Shown: positions 40,560 through 53,192, numbered from the stretch's first letter. The stretch is 64,000 nucleotides of DNA from Trichodelitschia bisporula (GCA_010356995.1 ML996701.1:550963-614962); one strand, 5' to 3'. Notes: generated from the sequence alone by a model not told the origin. Program-made: numbers and translations.

Positions 40560-40970
40560 GCGATCCTTACTGTCACACGACTGACCAGAAAGAGCACCGC
40601 ACGTGGGCTTGATGCCTGTTTAGGGCTTTCGTTGACATGAACCACTCCAGATTCAGGTGGTCCGTCAGGAATTGACTGCTCGAGGTTCCGGCGAGCTCCG
40701 GCTGCCATGACTCCAAGGCCCGTACAATTGCCAGTAGCTCTTTGTTGTATATCGCGTAGTTTAGTTCCGGTGGGCTCACTCAGAATGACATGAAAGCCTG
40801 TATTGTCGTCCGACGGCGTTGCATCAACTCTGTTCGTTGGTGGTGTTGTCTCCATCTCTTCGAGCAGATGCTGGGATTTGCCGGCATACTCGTCCATTGA
40901 GTGGCATTCCTCCAAAGTCAGATTGTGCCACGCCTCGAAATCCCCGGGCATGCCATGATTCGAAAACAGG
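40560..40970 (-). mobile_element. Ty3/Gypsy LTR retrotransposon fossil (gag-like and RNase H pieces)
   Basis: The minus-strand piece at 40573-40779 contains [19 protein letters not shown] and [20 protein letters not shown], the reverse transcriptase-RNase H junction of Ty3/Gypsy elements. A gag-like piece (WHNLTLEECHSMDEYAGK) lies just upstream in the element's direction at about 40860-40960. The element is clearly broken, with only short parts left. No LTRs were recognised. It looks old. Confidence 0.6.
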
Positions 40971-41539
40971 TGCAAAAGAGGTCAAGGCGCTTTCATCATG
41001 ACAGCTCCGTTCGTGGGCCGAGTGGGTTGTGTCCTGACAACAGAGGCGCTCTCAAATGCCATGTATCCGATTGACCTTTCGACGCCTGCACGGAGACCTT
41101 GTGTTCCGGCAAACTTGGCTTTGACCTTCTCACGTTGTGTTTTGGTGAGCCTGAGCATATGAGCGGCCGTTTCGCAGTCGCTCGGCCAGTTACGAGCCGT
41201 TTCGTCTAGGGCCCCGGTGATTGCTCGGAAAGCAACAAGTTGCTTCCAGCTCGCCGCAACTGCCGTTGCCCGCCTTCCTGCCCAGTGATGCCATTGCACC
41301 ATACCTTCTCGCCGCCCACACGGACATCTGAACCAGCCCGCCATGTGGCTCCATGATCCTTCGACTCGCGATCAGTGCTACCGGGTGAAGGATCCCGTCT
41401 ACCATCTGCGATATGTCTTGATATGGGTGCACGCCTGACGTATGCGGCCTCCATGTGGACTTTCAGCTCAGAGAGCGAGGAGACGCTTCTGGGTTGAGCG
41501 ATGTAAAGAAGTTTGTACTAGATATATCGACGCACTGTG

Positions 41540-41690
41540 GGAGGATACACTTCCGAGAACTTTACAAATGTCTGGGATTACATGGCGGGATATCAAGACG
41601 ATCCTGCCCTGGCCCTGGGCTGAGGCCAACGTCCAGGTATCCGGCCATGTAGTCCCAGACATTGCAGAAGTTCTCGAAAGTAGATCCTCC
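41540..41690. repeat. Long imperfect foldback: 61-bp arms, 29-bp loop
   Basis: The left arm 41540-41600 (GGAGGATACACTTCCGAGAA...) and the right arm 41630-41690, read on the opposite strand (GGAGGATCTACTTTCGAGAA...), share most positions, including ATGTCTGGGA.TACATGG.. and the GGATA segment. The arms are of equal length with very few indels. It would form a large RNA or DNA hairpin. It may be a MITE or an inverted duplication. Confidence 0.75.
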
Positions 41691-43069
41691 GGAAGTGAGC
41701 GATCTTATCTCGCTCAGAGAAGTCGTGAAGAAGAGGATTATGTTCGTATCGCTTCCGTACAAAGAACTAGAACTAGCTTGTTAGTACTACTAGAAGGCTG
41801 GAGCAGCTTTAGGCGTATCCTACCACCTGATCGCCTACCATCATCTGAACGTTCATCCGTCAACATTATCATCAAGCCGTCCGACCTTCAGAAATGTCAC
41901 GATTTCATGTATGCCGTAAAGCATCCCCCACCCCTCCAGGCAGCTGGGAGGAGGTGTAAGTACAGGACAAAACATAGGATGTCTAGAACGAAACTCACGA
42001 AATGAGAGAGAAGAACGCTAGATTTGGGAGCCGGCTTCACGAGCCGGGACTCCCGGCAAGCTGTCGCCATGGGTGCTGTCTACCCGATATCCAGTTCTGC
42101 AAAGTAGAACTCCCTCTGGCCATCGGTGCTTTCGGCCCAGGCCGCCTCTGGATTGTCACTTCCAATCGTCCGGAAGGCCGCCAGAACATGGCCACCAGCG
42201 TCCTTGAGGTCGAGACGACACAGCAAGACGTGATGTACGTTGTTGTGGATCAAAACATAGAACTATTTGGCAGCGTTGGTCCCGCCGCCGTTGAACTCTG
42301 ATACAGTAACTGTAGATCAGATGCCGTAAAATGGAATGAATGATGTTGAAGGAATGTTGAAGGGCCTTTGAAGGGACGTTGGAGGCATGTTGAAGGAGGT
42401 ATTTGAAGGAAAGTCGGAGTGATAGTCGGATGGCGAGCTTTGAGAGTTATGGTCGGAAGTGACGACTAGTTGGAGGTCTGGAAGTGACGTTCGGTTGGAG
42501 GTCTGGGAGTGACGTTTGGTTGGTCGGCGGTTGGGGAGCGACGACTGGTTGACGGGAACCACCGGGCTAACCATGTTGGGACTAGAGGATCCAGCCTGGT
42601 GACGGATATCGATGGATCACTTCTGCGGCACTCTGAGAACCTTCGAAGTATCATCTTCGACGGTGACAGGCTTGTACTGTATCATCTGCTTCCTGCATGC
42701 ATGCGGAGGTAGCTACTGGGTACAGTATGTCTCGTCCGGATGTTAAGACCGCAGATTTCAGCACAATCTCATCGCAAGCTTTCGCTCCATCCGCATACCA
42801 CACCACTTTCAGCCAGTCATGAACAGGTGAGAATGCTTCTCGAGAACTTCATTTTCGCTCGAGCTAACCACCCTTGCAGGGCATCCATGCCGTGGTATCA
42901 ACACCCAAAAAAAAATTGTCCGCCGGATTGAACTCCACAAAACCAGGTGCCAAATGAGTGGCAGATATGTGCCCAACCACCACAAACATGGTGTTCCACA
43001 CTCAGCCAAACGTAATCATCACGCCATTAAACCCGCCTTCAAAGAAGCAGCCGTCCCAGTCCAAGCCCT
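41691..43069. other. Intergenic stretch with a GTTGGAGGTCTGG-type repeat
   Basis: No gene recognised. From 42340 to 42560 the sequence is made of related GTTGAAGG, GTCGGA and GTTGGAGGTCTGGRAGTGACGTT units; the last is repeated in tandem at about 42470-42520. Confidence 0.45.
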
Positions 43070-45170
43070 TCACCTGCCGGAATCAGCCTTTTCCACGCTG
43101 CCCCTCGGGATTTCAATTCGAATCTCCCGCCCACCGAACACGTCCGCGCTCTTCTCCCCGACACGCATCTCCTTTGGCGGCACAGCGGGGCTGAGCTCGC
43201 CATCAAAACTGCTGTTGCCGTCCTTGATCCCGGCTTCACTTCCATGGCTCCCGTTGCGCGTACCTGCCCCGCCAGTCGGGTGGACAAAGAACCCATGCGG
43301 GTCCTGTGCAATGCGGATGAACCACGGTAGTGTGCCATTGGGCTTGTACGTCCAGTACTCGCGGTGGTCTTCGTCAAACGGCACGATGTACCCGCGCGTT
43401 ATCACACGCGTGAGGTAAATCATGGTGTTGAGCACGACGTACGTCATGATGCCGGCGATGAGACCGTAGGCGATGGAGTATGAAAAGGGCATGAAGAGCA
43501 GCGTGACGAAGGCTGGTATTGCGTCGCCGACATACCGCCAATTGACTTGGACGATTTGCCGGATCATCATGCAGCCGACAATGATGAGCGTGCATCCAGT
43601 CGCCCATGGGGGAATGGACGCGAAGATGGGAGCGAAGAAGATGGAGATGATGAAGCAGGTACCGCAGGTCATGGCGGTCAAGCCCGTCTTACCACCCTCG
43701 ACAATACCGGCGCCGGACTCGATAAATGCCGTCACTGGGGATGTGCCGAAGAGAGCGCCGATGGAGATGCATAGCGCGTCTGTGCAGTACGCGACCGTCG
43801 ACCGCGGGAAGTCGCCCGACTTGCTGTCGACAACGCCGGAGAAGCGCGCCATTGAGTACAGCGTGGCTGTGCAGTCAATGATGTCAACGTACAAAAAGGT
43901 GAACAGCGCCAAAGCAAATTGTGACGGCGCCTTCATCACGTTCCAGTCGATTGCGTTGAGCGTGTGCTTAATGGGATGGAAAGTGACAACCTTGCGGAAG
44001 AACTCGAAGCGCGAGTTGCCCTCGTCGGTGTACGGGAAGTAGGTAACACTCGACTGCCGCGGCCAAGACGTGATGGCCACGACAAAGATGCCGACGATCA
44101 TGGCGCTCTTCAACTTGTACGACATGAGATATGCGGTCAGAATTCCACCGCAGAAGATGCCGATCCACATCTAGCTTGTTAGCGGATTCACTCGGGCACC
44201 GGCTAACCTACGGTTGGATTTTGCATCTTGTGGCTGAGACACGCGCCGGACTTGTCATCAAGATACTGTGGCGGACACCCGGCCAGGTCCATTGGTGTGG
44301 CCGTTCCGCCGCCTGTCACCGCTCCGATGCCAGCCGAGTACGAGAGGCCGACGAGTGCTAAGAACAGGCCGATACCGCAGCCGGATGCTATCTTAAGGCT
44401 GTTGGGCAGCAGCTTCACAAGCCACTGACGCATTCCGATCAGCGACAGGAAGACGAAAATCCAGCCCTCGATGAAGACGGCACCAAGAGCTAGCCGGTAG
44501 GAGACCAGACCAGTGCCATGGAAGCCGACCACTTGGTAGGCGAAGTAGGCGTTGAGACCCATTCCGGGACTAAGATATCAACACGGGAACTCAGAACTAC
44601 TGCAAGCACTTACGCAAGAGCGACGGGGAGGTTCGTCATGAAGCCGAAGAGAAACGACGACAGACCGGCAATTGCCGCGGTGGCAGTGATTAGATCGCGC
44701 CTGACATCTGGCTTGGTCAGTGGTGCAGGTGATTCGGTTGGCAAACGGACCCAGAAGGCAGAGGTTATACTCGGGGTTCTTGAGGCACGTCGGGTCGACA
44801 GTGTCGTTGCAAACACATGTCGCTCCGGAATCGGACAAAATGGTAGCCTAGACGGTGAGAAAGTGTACCATCACGAGAGTGATATGCTAACATTGACAGA
44901 TATTATGTACGCCCTGAGACATTAGGGTCGCTCAAGCACGCCGGCAGCTACTCACATCGTGAAGAAGGTAGTCAAGCCAGCGCGAATCTCCGTCAAGAAA
45001 CGCGCGCCCTTGATCTCTTCCTCCTGACCAGCATCAGTATGGAGACAGTTATCAGTTCATGCCAAGAAGTCACTCACATGGCCACTCCCTTCGAGCCGGA
45101 AGATGCGACCAAAGGTGGAGCGTCCGATCCGGTCGTTGACCGTAACAGTGGTTCTCCGAACGGCATCCAT
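43070..45170 (-). CDS. azgA: AzgA-type purine (adenine/guanine/hypoxanthine) permease
   Basis: Seven exons (45078-45170, 44956-45023, 44892-44913, 44751-44847, 44614-44707, 44212-44569, 43070-44170) give 610 residues with consistent phases. The protein matches AzgA H+/purine symporters: [86 protein letters not shown]-like ([20 protein letters not shown]) and [20 protein letters not shown]. About 12-14 membrane segments; plasma membrane. Introns are 41-54 nt. Exon 3 is only 22 nt. A C-terminal Gly/Ser-rich cytoplasmic tail ends [11 protein letters not shown]. Length fits the family (about 580 residues). Start chosen at [20 protein letters not shown], the normal AzgA N-terminus. Confidence 0.95.
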
Positions 45171-48064
45171 GGTGAGTGAAGACAGTAAAAGACGGCGGCA
45201 GCCAGCTGCAGCAGGAAGCCAAGGAAGATATAGGTCAATCCACGATGCAATCGCGGATGAGATGACAAAAAGCACTCGAGATGGCGGACGCCAGAGCAGG
45301 CGGCGGGCGCCAAATGTACTGCATGACTTTCCAATGGAGATTGGGGATGGTACACGGCTGCAGCAGGCGGACCAGGCTGGCAGGCCAAAATGTGAGCCTA
45401 AGTTTCAAGGGAAAGCTGGCCGACGATCCAGCCCCCCTTGGCATTTCGAGGAGCGGGCTGGCCTGCAGGCGCATGCGGTGGCGGCGAGATGTTCACGGAG
45501 AACCCTTGCAGTTGCGGAGAATGAGGGCGCCCTGACTCGGCCGACACGCATCGCTCCGCTGCCGACTAGCCAATTAGCGCAACGCGTGGGGAGCATGCAA
45601 CGCACGACAGGCATCACGACGGGTGCATACAGGAAACGCTGGTTGCGTTCCGTTTCGAATTCCTCGCGAGGTGCGCGTGGTCGCTGCGGTAGGCCGGCTC
45701 GTGGGTGCGTGGGTGATGCAGACGGCCGTTCGAACGGCGACTCGAGCGCGCGGTGGGGTGGTTTCGGCCTGGGGTGTTTCGGGATCCCGACGACGATGCG
45801 TCGGCTAGTGCTCACTTCTACCGAGTTGTCGGTCAGAGTACACGGTTGGGGACCAGTGTGTACGGCTGACGGATATGCGCACCGACATCGCGCCTCAAGT
45901 ACATACAAGTACACCCGTCGTACCGCCATCCAGTTTGTTTTTGGCCGGCGGAGGGGAGCCTCCCGGCGCGAGGCTGAGAATCCTGCCGTGATGGCGCAAA
46001 TGAGGAGGTTAAAAGACGATATGTGGCTACCGATGGACTCCGAGATCCTCTCGATCCTATGAGCTACTTACCGTACAATCTTGGAGCAAGACGGGACGTG
46101 CCACCTGCGGGGTTCCTTGTTGTTTTGCAAGCGCAGCCGTGTGGCGGGGGTTGCGCCCCCTGCGGGAGTGGCCCTGACTAGTGACCGCAGAGTGGCCCCT
46201 GTTCCTGACGAACCCGGGGTTGAAGCCACAGCCTTGCCCAGATGGGGAAATGTGTTGACGCGATTCATTAGCCACCTCCGCTTTTGCGAATCGTGGGCCT
46301 TGTCGAATGGCAGCACCATGGCTTGGTGGCGCGAGTGCGTGATGCTTCCTTCTTCCGCACCTCATTCTCTTTCGCTCTCGATCGTCGGCAGGGTCGACAT
46401 GGCCAAACGATTCGGGCTTCAGACGAACGGCAGTTTGCGGGGTGGCTGCATCCGAGTGCCGAGAGAGTTCCACCAATGGGTAATGCTGATAATGAGCATT
46501 GTACCGGTTCAGCTTCTTTGTCCGGCTCAGGCTGGGCCTCGGTCTGCTCTGCATCCTTCACTCACGTTCTGCGAAAGCCTTCAAAAGCCAGCTTCGAACA
46601 GCCAGGAGGTTACGGGCCTCGGTCTAAATACGGTGCAGCAATACAGAGGATCACTGGTTTAGTGGAGCGCCACGCCCGTACACGAGATTGCTTGTCTGGT
46701 CCTCACGACGCCTCAACAAGCTCACGACGCCTTCCCGTAGCCTAGCCTCCAGGAACTCCTCTCCGGGACTAAGCTTTTGCTGACCTACTCGCGGGAGTTA
46801 TCAGACTTTTAACTTCTGCCGTGTCTGCCGCGTCTTCCGTGTACTCGGATACAAACGAATGTTTGTAGATCGCAGGACAACTAGCGAGCAAGCGAATCAT
46901 CGGGCCAACGGGCCAAACTGTTAAGATATCGACAGCCTCGCGTACATCTGAACCGCGTTTCCCGCCGCCACGCGGGGTCGTGAGTGTCCCCTCTCCGCTT
47001 TACCTGTCACAAAGTCTGCGTCTGTCACCGCGTCAGTCACTGCGTCAGGTACCAGCAGCGTTCGCAGAAGATGCAAAGTTCGGGTCGTCGCTATTGATTG
47101 TCTTACTCGGTGTCGTGAGGCGTGCGTCCTGGATTTGAGTTGTCTGCAGCTGTCATTCGTCACGACATCCGCGACATCGGGCAAGTCTGAAGCCCTGCGG
47201 CTGAAAGCTGCTGGCTGAGAGATGCTGGACCGTTCGCTCTTCGCTGTTGGTCGCTTTCACTCTCGGGACTTCCGGTGGGAGTTCGTCGACCAGCTCCCCC
47301 GTCAACAAGCCACGGCCCGTGGCCCCTTGTTCTCCCGAAATTCTCCGTCGACGATAGTAGTGGATAGCCAGGCCCTACAACCCATAAACATGACCACGCG
47401 ACCGGGTGGGCCATGGTAGGCTTTTGGACCATCTGCACCACCTCGTACCTTGCGCTTTGATGATTACAGTTTTACCCTTGCCCCTCAGTCGCGCTTGTGC
47501 TTCACAGCCCTGCACATACGACCACCGTGCATTACCCCCCCATGTCTGCCCTGGCCTTCTGTCCTTGATATCCCCCCACACTAGGCTTCTATGAAGCACT
47601 GCTGTTGTATCTGATCTTATATGCAAAATTACCTATACCCTCCCACGACCCCCAAACCCCCCCGCACCCCGCTGTTCTTACCTGCAGGGTGTCCCCCTTC
47701 CTGACTTCTCAAACACCTTCTGGCGGCAAATCTGGGTATGCAGCGCTGTCTCCCACGCGGCGGCAAGACATCGATAACCCAGCTTCACATCAGCCTTCTC
47801 ATCTTCCACGGGCTGGCAACCTCCGCGACCGCAGCCCATCTTTCGCGGCCCGTCTGAGGTTAAATAACCCATTCGATATTTCCGCCCGGCGCCACTATTG
47901 TTGCGCCGGCAAAGAACGGTGCCTTGTTGACCGTCGTCGAGTTGTTCCTCTGTTTTGACGCCCCGGAGGCACGCCGCCAGCTGGACCGGAACTGGGGAAT
48001 TGGGGGTTTATATCCGCCGCCGTCGCATTCTGGACTCGGGAACACACTACATACGCTGGGCACC
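45171..48064. other. Long intergenic region, no recognised gene
   Basis: Overlapping frames on both strands (for example 45103-46062 and 46081-46662 plus) show no family resemblance and have random-looking composition. TTTATAT at about 48008-48014, 50 bp before the next ATG, may be a TATA box. Confidence 0.4.
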
Positions 48065-50522
48065 ATGTTCGCCGCCGACCTCTCCTGGGGCGACGACACA
48101 ACAGAGTCGGTCGCGCAACACCGGCAGCGCAAATCGCGCGCCCGCGACAACTCCATCACCTCCTCCGCCTCCACATCAACAGGGACATCGCAGGCCACGA
48201 CCCCGCCGCCTGCGCGCCGCCCCTCGAGCCGGAAAACCTCCTTCACGAGCAAAACCTCCTTCTCAAGCATCGGCGGCTCGCTGCGGCGCTCCAACAATGC
48301 GCCCCCGAATACCACCTCGCCCATGCGCCTCAAGCGCGCGGCCGCACACGCCCCGCCCGACCCCTCGGTCCCCCTTAAAGACCCCCTCAAGCAACCCGAC
48401 TGGACCCTAAGCGGCAAACTCGCGCGCTCCCTCCCCTCCGGTGCACCCCTCGACCTCGATCCCCCTCCCGCCTTCGGCGCAATAAGCTACTCCCCCCCGC
48501 GCACCAGTCCATCCGACAACCGCGTCGTATACGCGCGCACCGACGGCCCGCCGCACCAGCCGTGGAGCATCCGGAACCGCGTCGAGGCAGAGCCGATCCT
48601 GCAGTCCTACGAGCACGTCAAGGACCAGATCTACGCACTGCAGACTAGTTCCACGGCGGCGCGCAAACCGAGCCTGACCCAGGACACCATCCTGCCCTCC
48701 GCACTACCGCCCGCGCGCAATCCGGCGCGGCTGGCTGAGCCTGCGCGCCTCGATAGCCGGCACAGCGACGTGCCCCCCCGCTATACCAGCGGGCTCCCCC
48801 TCCCCGCCCTCGTCGCGCGCACGCCTTCCCCCTCCTCCTCCTCGGACCAGGAATCAGCGCACAACCTCCCCCTCCAATCCCCGGACCCGGACTCCCCCCC
48901 CGCGCCCGCAGCACCCATCCCCAACACGCACCTCCCCACCCTCCGCACCCTCACCCTCTCCGAGCGCCCCGCGGCCCCAAACCGTTCCCAATGGCGCCCG
49001 CCGAGTAGCTGGGGCATCCTGGGGGAAGAGAAGAACGCCAATGGCGGACCTGGCGGCTCCGGACCTGGCGGCCCGGGCCTCGCAGGCTCGCCCCCTCGCC
49101 TACGCGGTAAGACCACGCCGCCCACCCCACCCCCCGCCTCGAATGACACGCCCAAGCGCGCGCGCAGGGAGGTGCTCCTGCCCTCGACTCCGGGCTCGCG
49201 CACCGAGAGTCCCGGCAGCGACGGGACGCTGCGCCGCGGGCGGAGCGGGACCGCAAGTTTGAGCGGCTCGGTCCGGGCACCCGCGCCCAGCGGGATGAGT
49301 ACTCGGATAGCCGGCGAGATGGGTTCCCTGACCCCCGAGACGAGTTCGCGCCCCGCCAGCGCCGCCGCCAGAATGTCCGGCGGCAGTACGGCGCCGAGTT
49401 CGACGCGCTGTAGTGCGGCGTCGGTTGGGCTGGTCCCACCCGCTGTGTCGGGTCTGCGCGTCGTGTCCCCTGGGCCTGGGCCTGGCCCGCCCCTAACGCA
49501 GTTCCAGCGCTTGGTGCGCCGCATGCCCGCCGCGTCTGCGCGCGTAATGCGCGAGCGGCTGCGCGAGGAGTGGGATGAGGAGGGCGAGGAGGAGATGGTT
49601 GAGAAGCACCTCTGGGCGCTAGCGGGGCTGGGGGGGCGTGTGCTCGACGATTACTGCTTTGAGCGAAGCGAGGGGCAGTGGGGGGATCTGGGTGGGGAGG
49701 GGGGGAAGGTGGTTGTGGGGGGGAGTGTTGGTGAGTGATTAAGGGTGGGAATGGAAGGGAAACTGACGTGCGGAAGGGGAATTGCATTACCTGTCTGCTG
49801 CGCACCCCGCGGCGGGGATTACGCACTTGACGGCGCATTCGGCGGCGAGTCTCCCGCCGCGCACGACGCAGACGCCGATTTCGACGCTGTTATATCCTTC
49901 CCAAGCCCCGCCCCTCCTTCCCCTCCCCCTCTTCCCACTGTCGGCGGGGCACATCCACATCCCTACCCCCGCGGCCCTGGCCCCCGCGCCTAGTCTCCCC
50001 CTCTTTCTGTCCCAGTGCCGCGCCGCACTGTGTCCGGGCGGGACGCTTAGCCTCAGGCTCGTGGACGCGCTGCCCCGGTCTGGCACTGCGGGACCGCGGC
50101 TCGGGGCGTGGCTTGAGGAGTGGGTGTGCGGGCGGCTTGAGGCTGGGTTCTGGTCTCGACGGCCAGGGGCTGTAGTCCCGCGGTGGTTGGGCGAGGGGGG
50201 GTGGAGTGTAGTCGGGGGGTGGGCTTGGGGGTTGCCTGCTGCGGTTTTTGGGGATGGGGTGGGGGAGGGAGGGAGTGTGCGGAGTGTGAGGAGTGGGAGT
50301 ACGGGGGGCGAGGGGGAGGGGGAAGTACAGGCTCAGGTTGGGGAGTTGGTGCTCCGGGCCCTGTGGCGCGATGCCTGGGGGGTGTTTGTGGAAGCCGAGG
50401 CGGTGGCGAGGGGGGTGGTACCGCGGTGGTGGTGGGAGGATGAGGGAGTGAGAGGAGAGTGTGTGAGTTTGGGGACGGTGTGGGATGTTAGGGTTTTGGT
50501 GTGTATGCCTAAAGAGGAGTGA
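48065..50522 (+). CDS. Methyltransferase-like fungal protein with long disordered N-terminus
   Basis: Exons 48065-49730 and 49777-50522, joined over a 46-nt intron (GTGAGT..., branch CTGAC, acceptor GGAAG), give about 803 residues. The first 460 residues are Ser/Pro-rich with basic patches. Then follow QFQRLVRRMPAASARVMRER, LWALAGLGGRVLDDYCFER and, after the intron, LHYLSAAHPAAGITHLTA, GHIHIPTPAALAPAPSLPLF, CRAALCPGGTLSLRLVDALP and VVPRWWWEDEGVRGECVSLG. These resemble class I SAM-dependent methyltransferases of a fungus-specific type with the WWWED...ECVxxGTVW ending, but the glycine-rich SAM loop is degenerate, so activity is doubtful. An in-frame Met at 47924 would add 47 residues. The acceptor is not a canonical YAG. 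Confidence 0.6.
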
Positions 50523-51554
50523 TGTGGTTCCCTTTGAGGGGGTCAGTTGTGGGATTTGGTTTTTGGGGATTTGGGTACGGGTTTAGGGGCTGGCGCGCGA
50601 GATACCTTAGATGCATATGTACGTTGCTTTGGCGGAATACAATACGGCATGGCTGATATCTGTTTTTTTTTTGGCCGTGTGATGTGTGGAGTGGGTGTTT
50701 AGCCGGTGGCGCGAGGCTGTGTGGTTCCGGCTGGTGGGGTAAGTGCTGGGAAGACGTTCATCAAGGCTGGGAGGGCGTTTACCAGTGCTACATTCTTCCT
50801 TCCGCGAGCTGTTATCGACTTTTTGCACGGCCTCCAACCGCCCGAGTTCTGTGTAGGTGATCCGAAGCCGTCAGGGGAAGCGCTTACGGACCATATCCCT
50901 GGATGATAGGCTCCTGTCCATCGGAGACAGAGTGAGGCTGGGAAAATTATGTCATGACTGTGGTTGTAGTTCGAAGGTACAGATGTGGATACTTAGTGGT
51001 ACTTCATCTTGAAGTTAATACTGGTAATACAGGACGTCGAGACCGCGCTTCAGGGCGCTGTGAAGCAGTCACTGGAGACTGGGGCATGAGATACGTGCAC
51101 CACCATCATATTGCCGCTGTGCGTCCCAGTCAGGGACAGCACAAAGCTGTAGTCAAGCAGTGGTCTCAGAAGGAGGCGGATATTGAGGATATGGGGAGCA
51201 TTCATAGTGGCGATGCGAAGCGCTTGTCTCTCCCCAATCGGCATCTTCCAACGGCATTCGAATTGGCAGCATTGAACTCCTCTAGATAGCATTAACAGTA
51301 AGAAGCAGTTAACAAGGAGTTAACGCTCTGTATGCTCGTAATCGCACTCCTCCATCTCGCGTACCGCTCCCCCCCCACTAAGAACCCCCCACTAATCACC
51401 GCGCTCCACACTACGGCCCCCCCACCGCCACTCACAACCTCAACCAGCAGCTTCAAACAACGCACACACGCCAACACCCCACGGCGCACAACATGCCACC
51501 CGAACGGACTCTCAGAAGCTTATAACATTACCTTCATCCATACAGCACACCACC
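50523..51554. other. Intergenic region, nothing recognised
   Basis: No ORF with resemblance, RNA gene or repeat seen. A T-run at about 50665-50673 may mark the 3' end of the preceding transcript. Confidence 0.4.
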
Positions 51555-52819
51555 ATGCCACCAACACCCCGCCTCCTCCACACCCTCACCCGCTCCCCGC
51601 GCACCTCTCGCCCCCTCGTGCGCATACCCCGCCCGTACCGAACACTGCACACCTCACCCGCGCGAACCGCTTCAGAGCGCGCACGCTACGGCGGCGCGAA
51701 CGAGCCGAAGACCTCCTCCTCCGATCCCGAATCCACCCCCTCACGCGAACCCGCCGTCAGCTCAGCACCCACCCCACCCGAAAAGCCCCTCGAAACGCTG
51801 TTGGCAGGCGAAATCTTCGAAGGCGGCGCAGACGAGGCGGCGACGGGCCCAGAGCCTAATACGCCCAAGACCAATACCCCGTCTCTCGACACCCGCGAGA
51901 CCAAACCCCCGTCTCCCGACCCAGAACCCACCTCCCCAGAACCCACCTCGCCGACCACAGACCTATTCTCCCGGCCCGGGACCCGGCCGCTGCATTTACA
52001 ACCGGGACCTTACGTGCATCATTTCGATTCGTACGGCCTGGTGAAGGGGCTGGAGGGGGGTGGGTGGGGTACGGGTGTTGCTGTGGATCTGATGAAGGCG
52101 GTGCGGGGGTTGTTGGGGGAGAATATGGAGATTGCGAGGCGCGGGTTGGTGGGGAGGGGGGATGTTGAGAATGTGAGTTCCCCTCTGAAGGTGATGGTGG
52201 GGGTTTGGGCTGATGAAGGCAGGAGAGTTACTTATTCAGCGCAGCGTGCGCGGAGTTGCGGACCGAGATACAGAATAAGCGCAAAGCGGAAGTGGAAAAG
52301 CTGCGCACGCAGCGCGCGCAATTGCAGCATGAAGTCGATATCTTGAACCAGAAGGTCGCGCAGGAACTACTCAACCTGAAGGACGAGCTCAAGGGCATGT
52401 TCGACGACCGCAAGATGGCGGTGCGGATGGAGCAGCGCAATATGGAGAGCTTGGTGCGTCCCCCCCTCACATCAAACCCCTCTCCCCTCTCCCTTTCCTT
52501 CCGTAACACCGCTAACCCCCCCCTCCCCCCCTAGATCCAAGAACTCAACTACAAAATCACAGTCGCGCTCAACAGCGACGCGCGCAGCGACGTCGAAGGC
52601 CTGCGCTGGGTGCTCACCCGCCGGGCGGCGAGCGCGCTGGCCATCGGCGTGGTTATGATCCTGGCCACGCTGCAGTATAGCCGGTATATGACGCAGACGC
52701 AGGCGAAGGAGAGGAGTAAGTTTGCGGAGGAGGCGGGGGGGAATGGGAATGGGAATGGGAATGGGAATGGGAGGGGGGATGGGTTTGAGGCGTCGTTGGC
52801 GAGGGACGGGGTCTCGTAA
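51555..52819 (+). CDS. MCUR1/FMP32-type mitochondrial inner-membrane protein (DUF1640)
   Basis: Exons 51555-52172, 52223-52453 and 52535-52819 give 377 residues, all junctions in phase. The N-terminus is a mitochondrial presequence (MPPTPRLLHTLTRSPRTSRP...RTLHTSPART). A Pro/Ser/Thr/Glu-rich linker follows. The DUF1640 core starts at HHFDSYGLVKGLEGGGWG, then VAVDLMKAVRGLLGEN, ESYLFSAACAELRTEIQNKR, a coiled coil (KLRTQRAQLQHEVDILNQKV), IQELNYKITVALNSDARSDV and a C-terminal transmembrane helix (ASALAIGVVMILATLQYSRY). Relatives act in calcium uniporter regulation in animals and in respiratory assembly in yeast. The tail has (GN)n encoded by a GGGAAT microsatellite near 52740-52772. Convergent with COX5. 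Confidence 0.9.
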
Positions 52820-53192
52820 CCTTCGGGGCGGGTGATATCCGGGCGTGGGAGGCGGAGGATGTACATGGACGGCACGTTGTAGAAAAAGCGGCTTCGGTGT
52901 TTGTAGCATTCGTTGTAGCATACCCAATTGATACTCCCTCTCGGTTCGTTGCCTATCCTTGGCGCATGGTTTCAAAGTCACTCAAAACGACAGCCACCGG
53001 GAGGAATAGGTAGTAGCAGTAGATTCGCACCAGGAGCTCCACGGTCAGGTAGACAAGGTCAAAGAAACCAGATTTTGCCTCTAAATTTGTACAATGGCAA
53101 CTCCTCCGCGCGACAACAAAAATGCCCCACGATGCGCAGGCACCCCCACACCGAGCAAACTCGTTTTAGATTAGATGCCCATCGGTCGCCGT
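52820..53192. other. Convergent 3' intergenic region (FMP32 / COX5)
   Basis: Short region holding the 3' ends of two convergent genes. Nothing else recognised. Confidence 0.5.

Noticed and set aside
45103-46662. Long plus-strand ORFs between AzgA and the methyltransferase-like gene
   Set aside because: No family features and heavy frame overlap with open minus-strand frames in a GC-rich stretch; likely chance ORFs.
51332-51859. 175-codon ORF overlapping the start of the FMP32-type gene
   Set aside because: It is a shifted-frame shadow; the FMP32 frame carries the presequence and DUF1640 domain.
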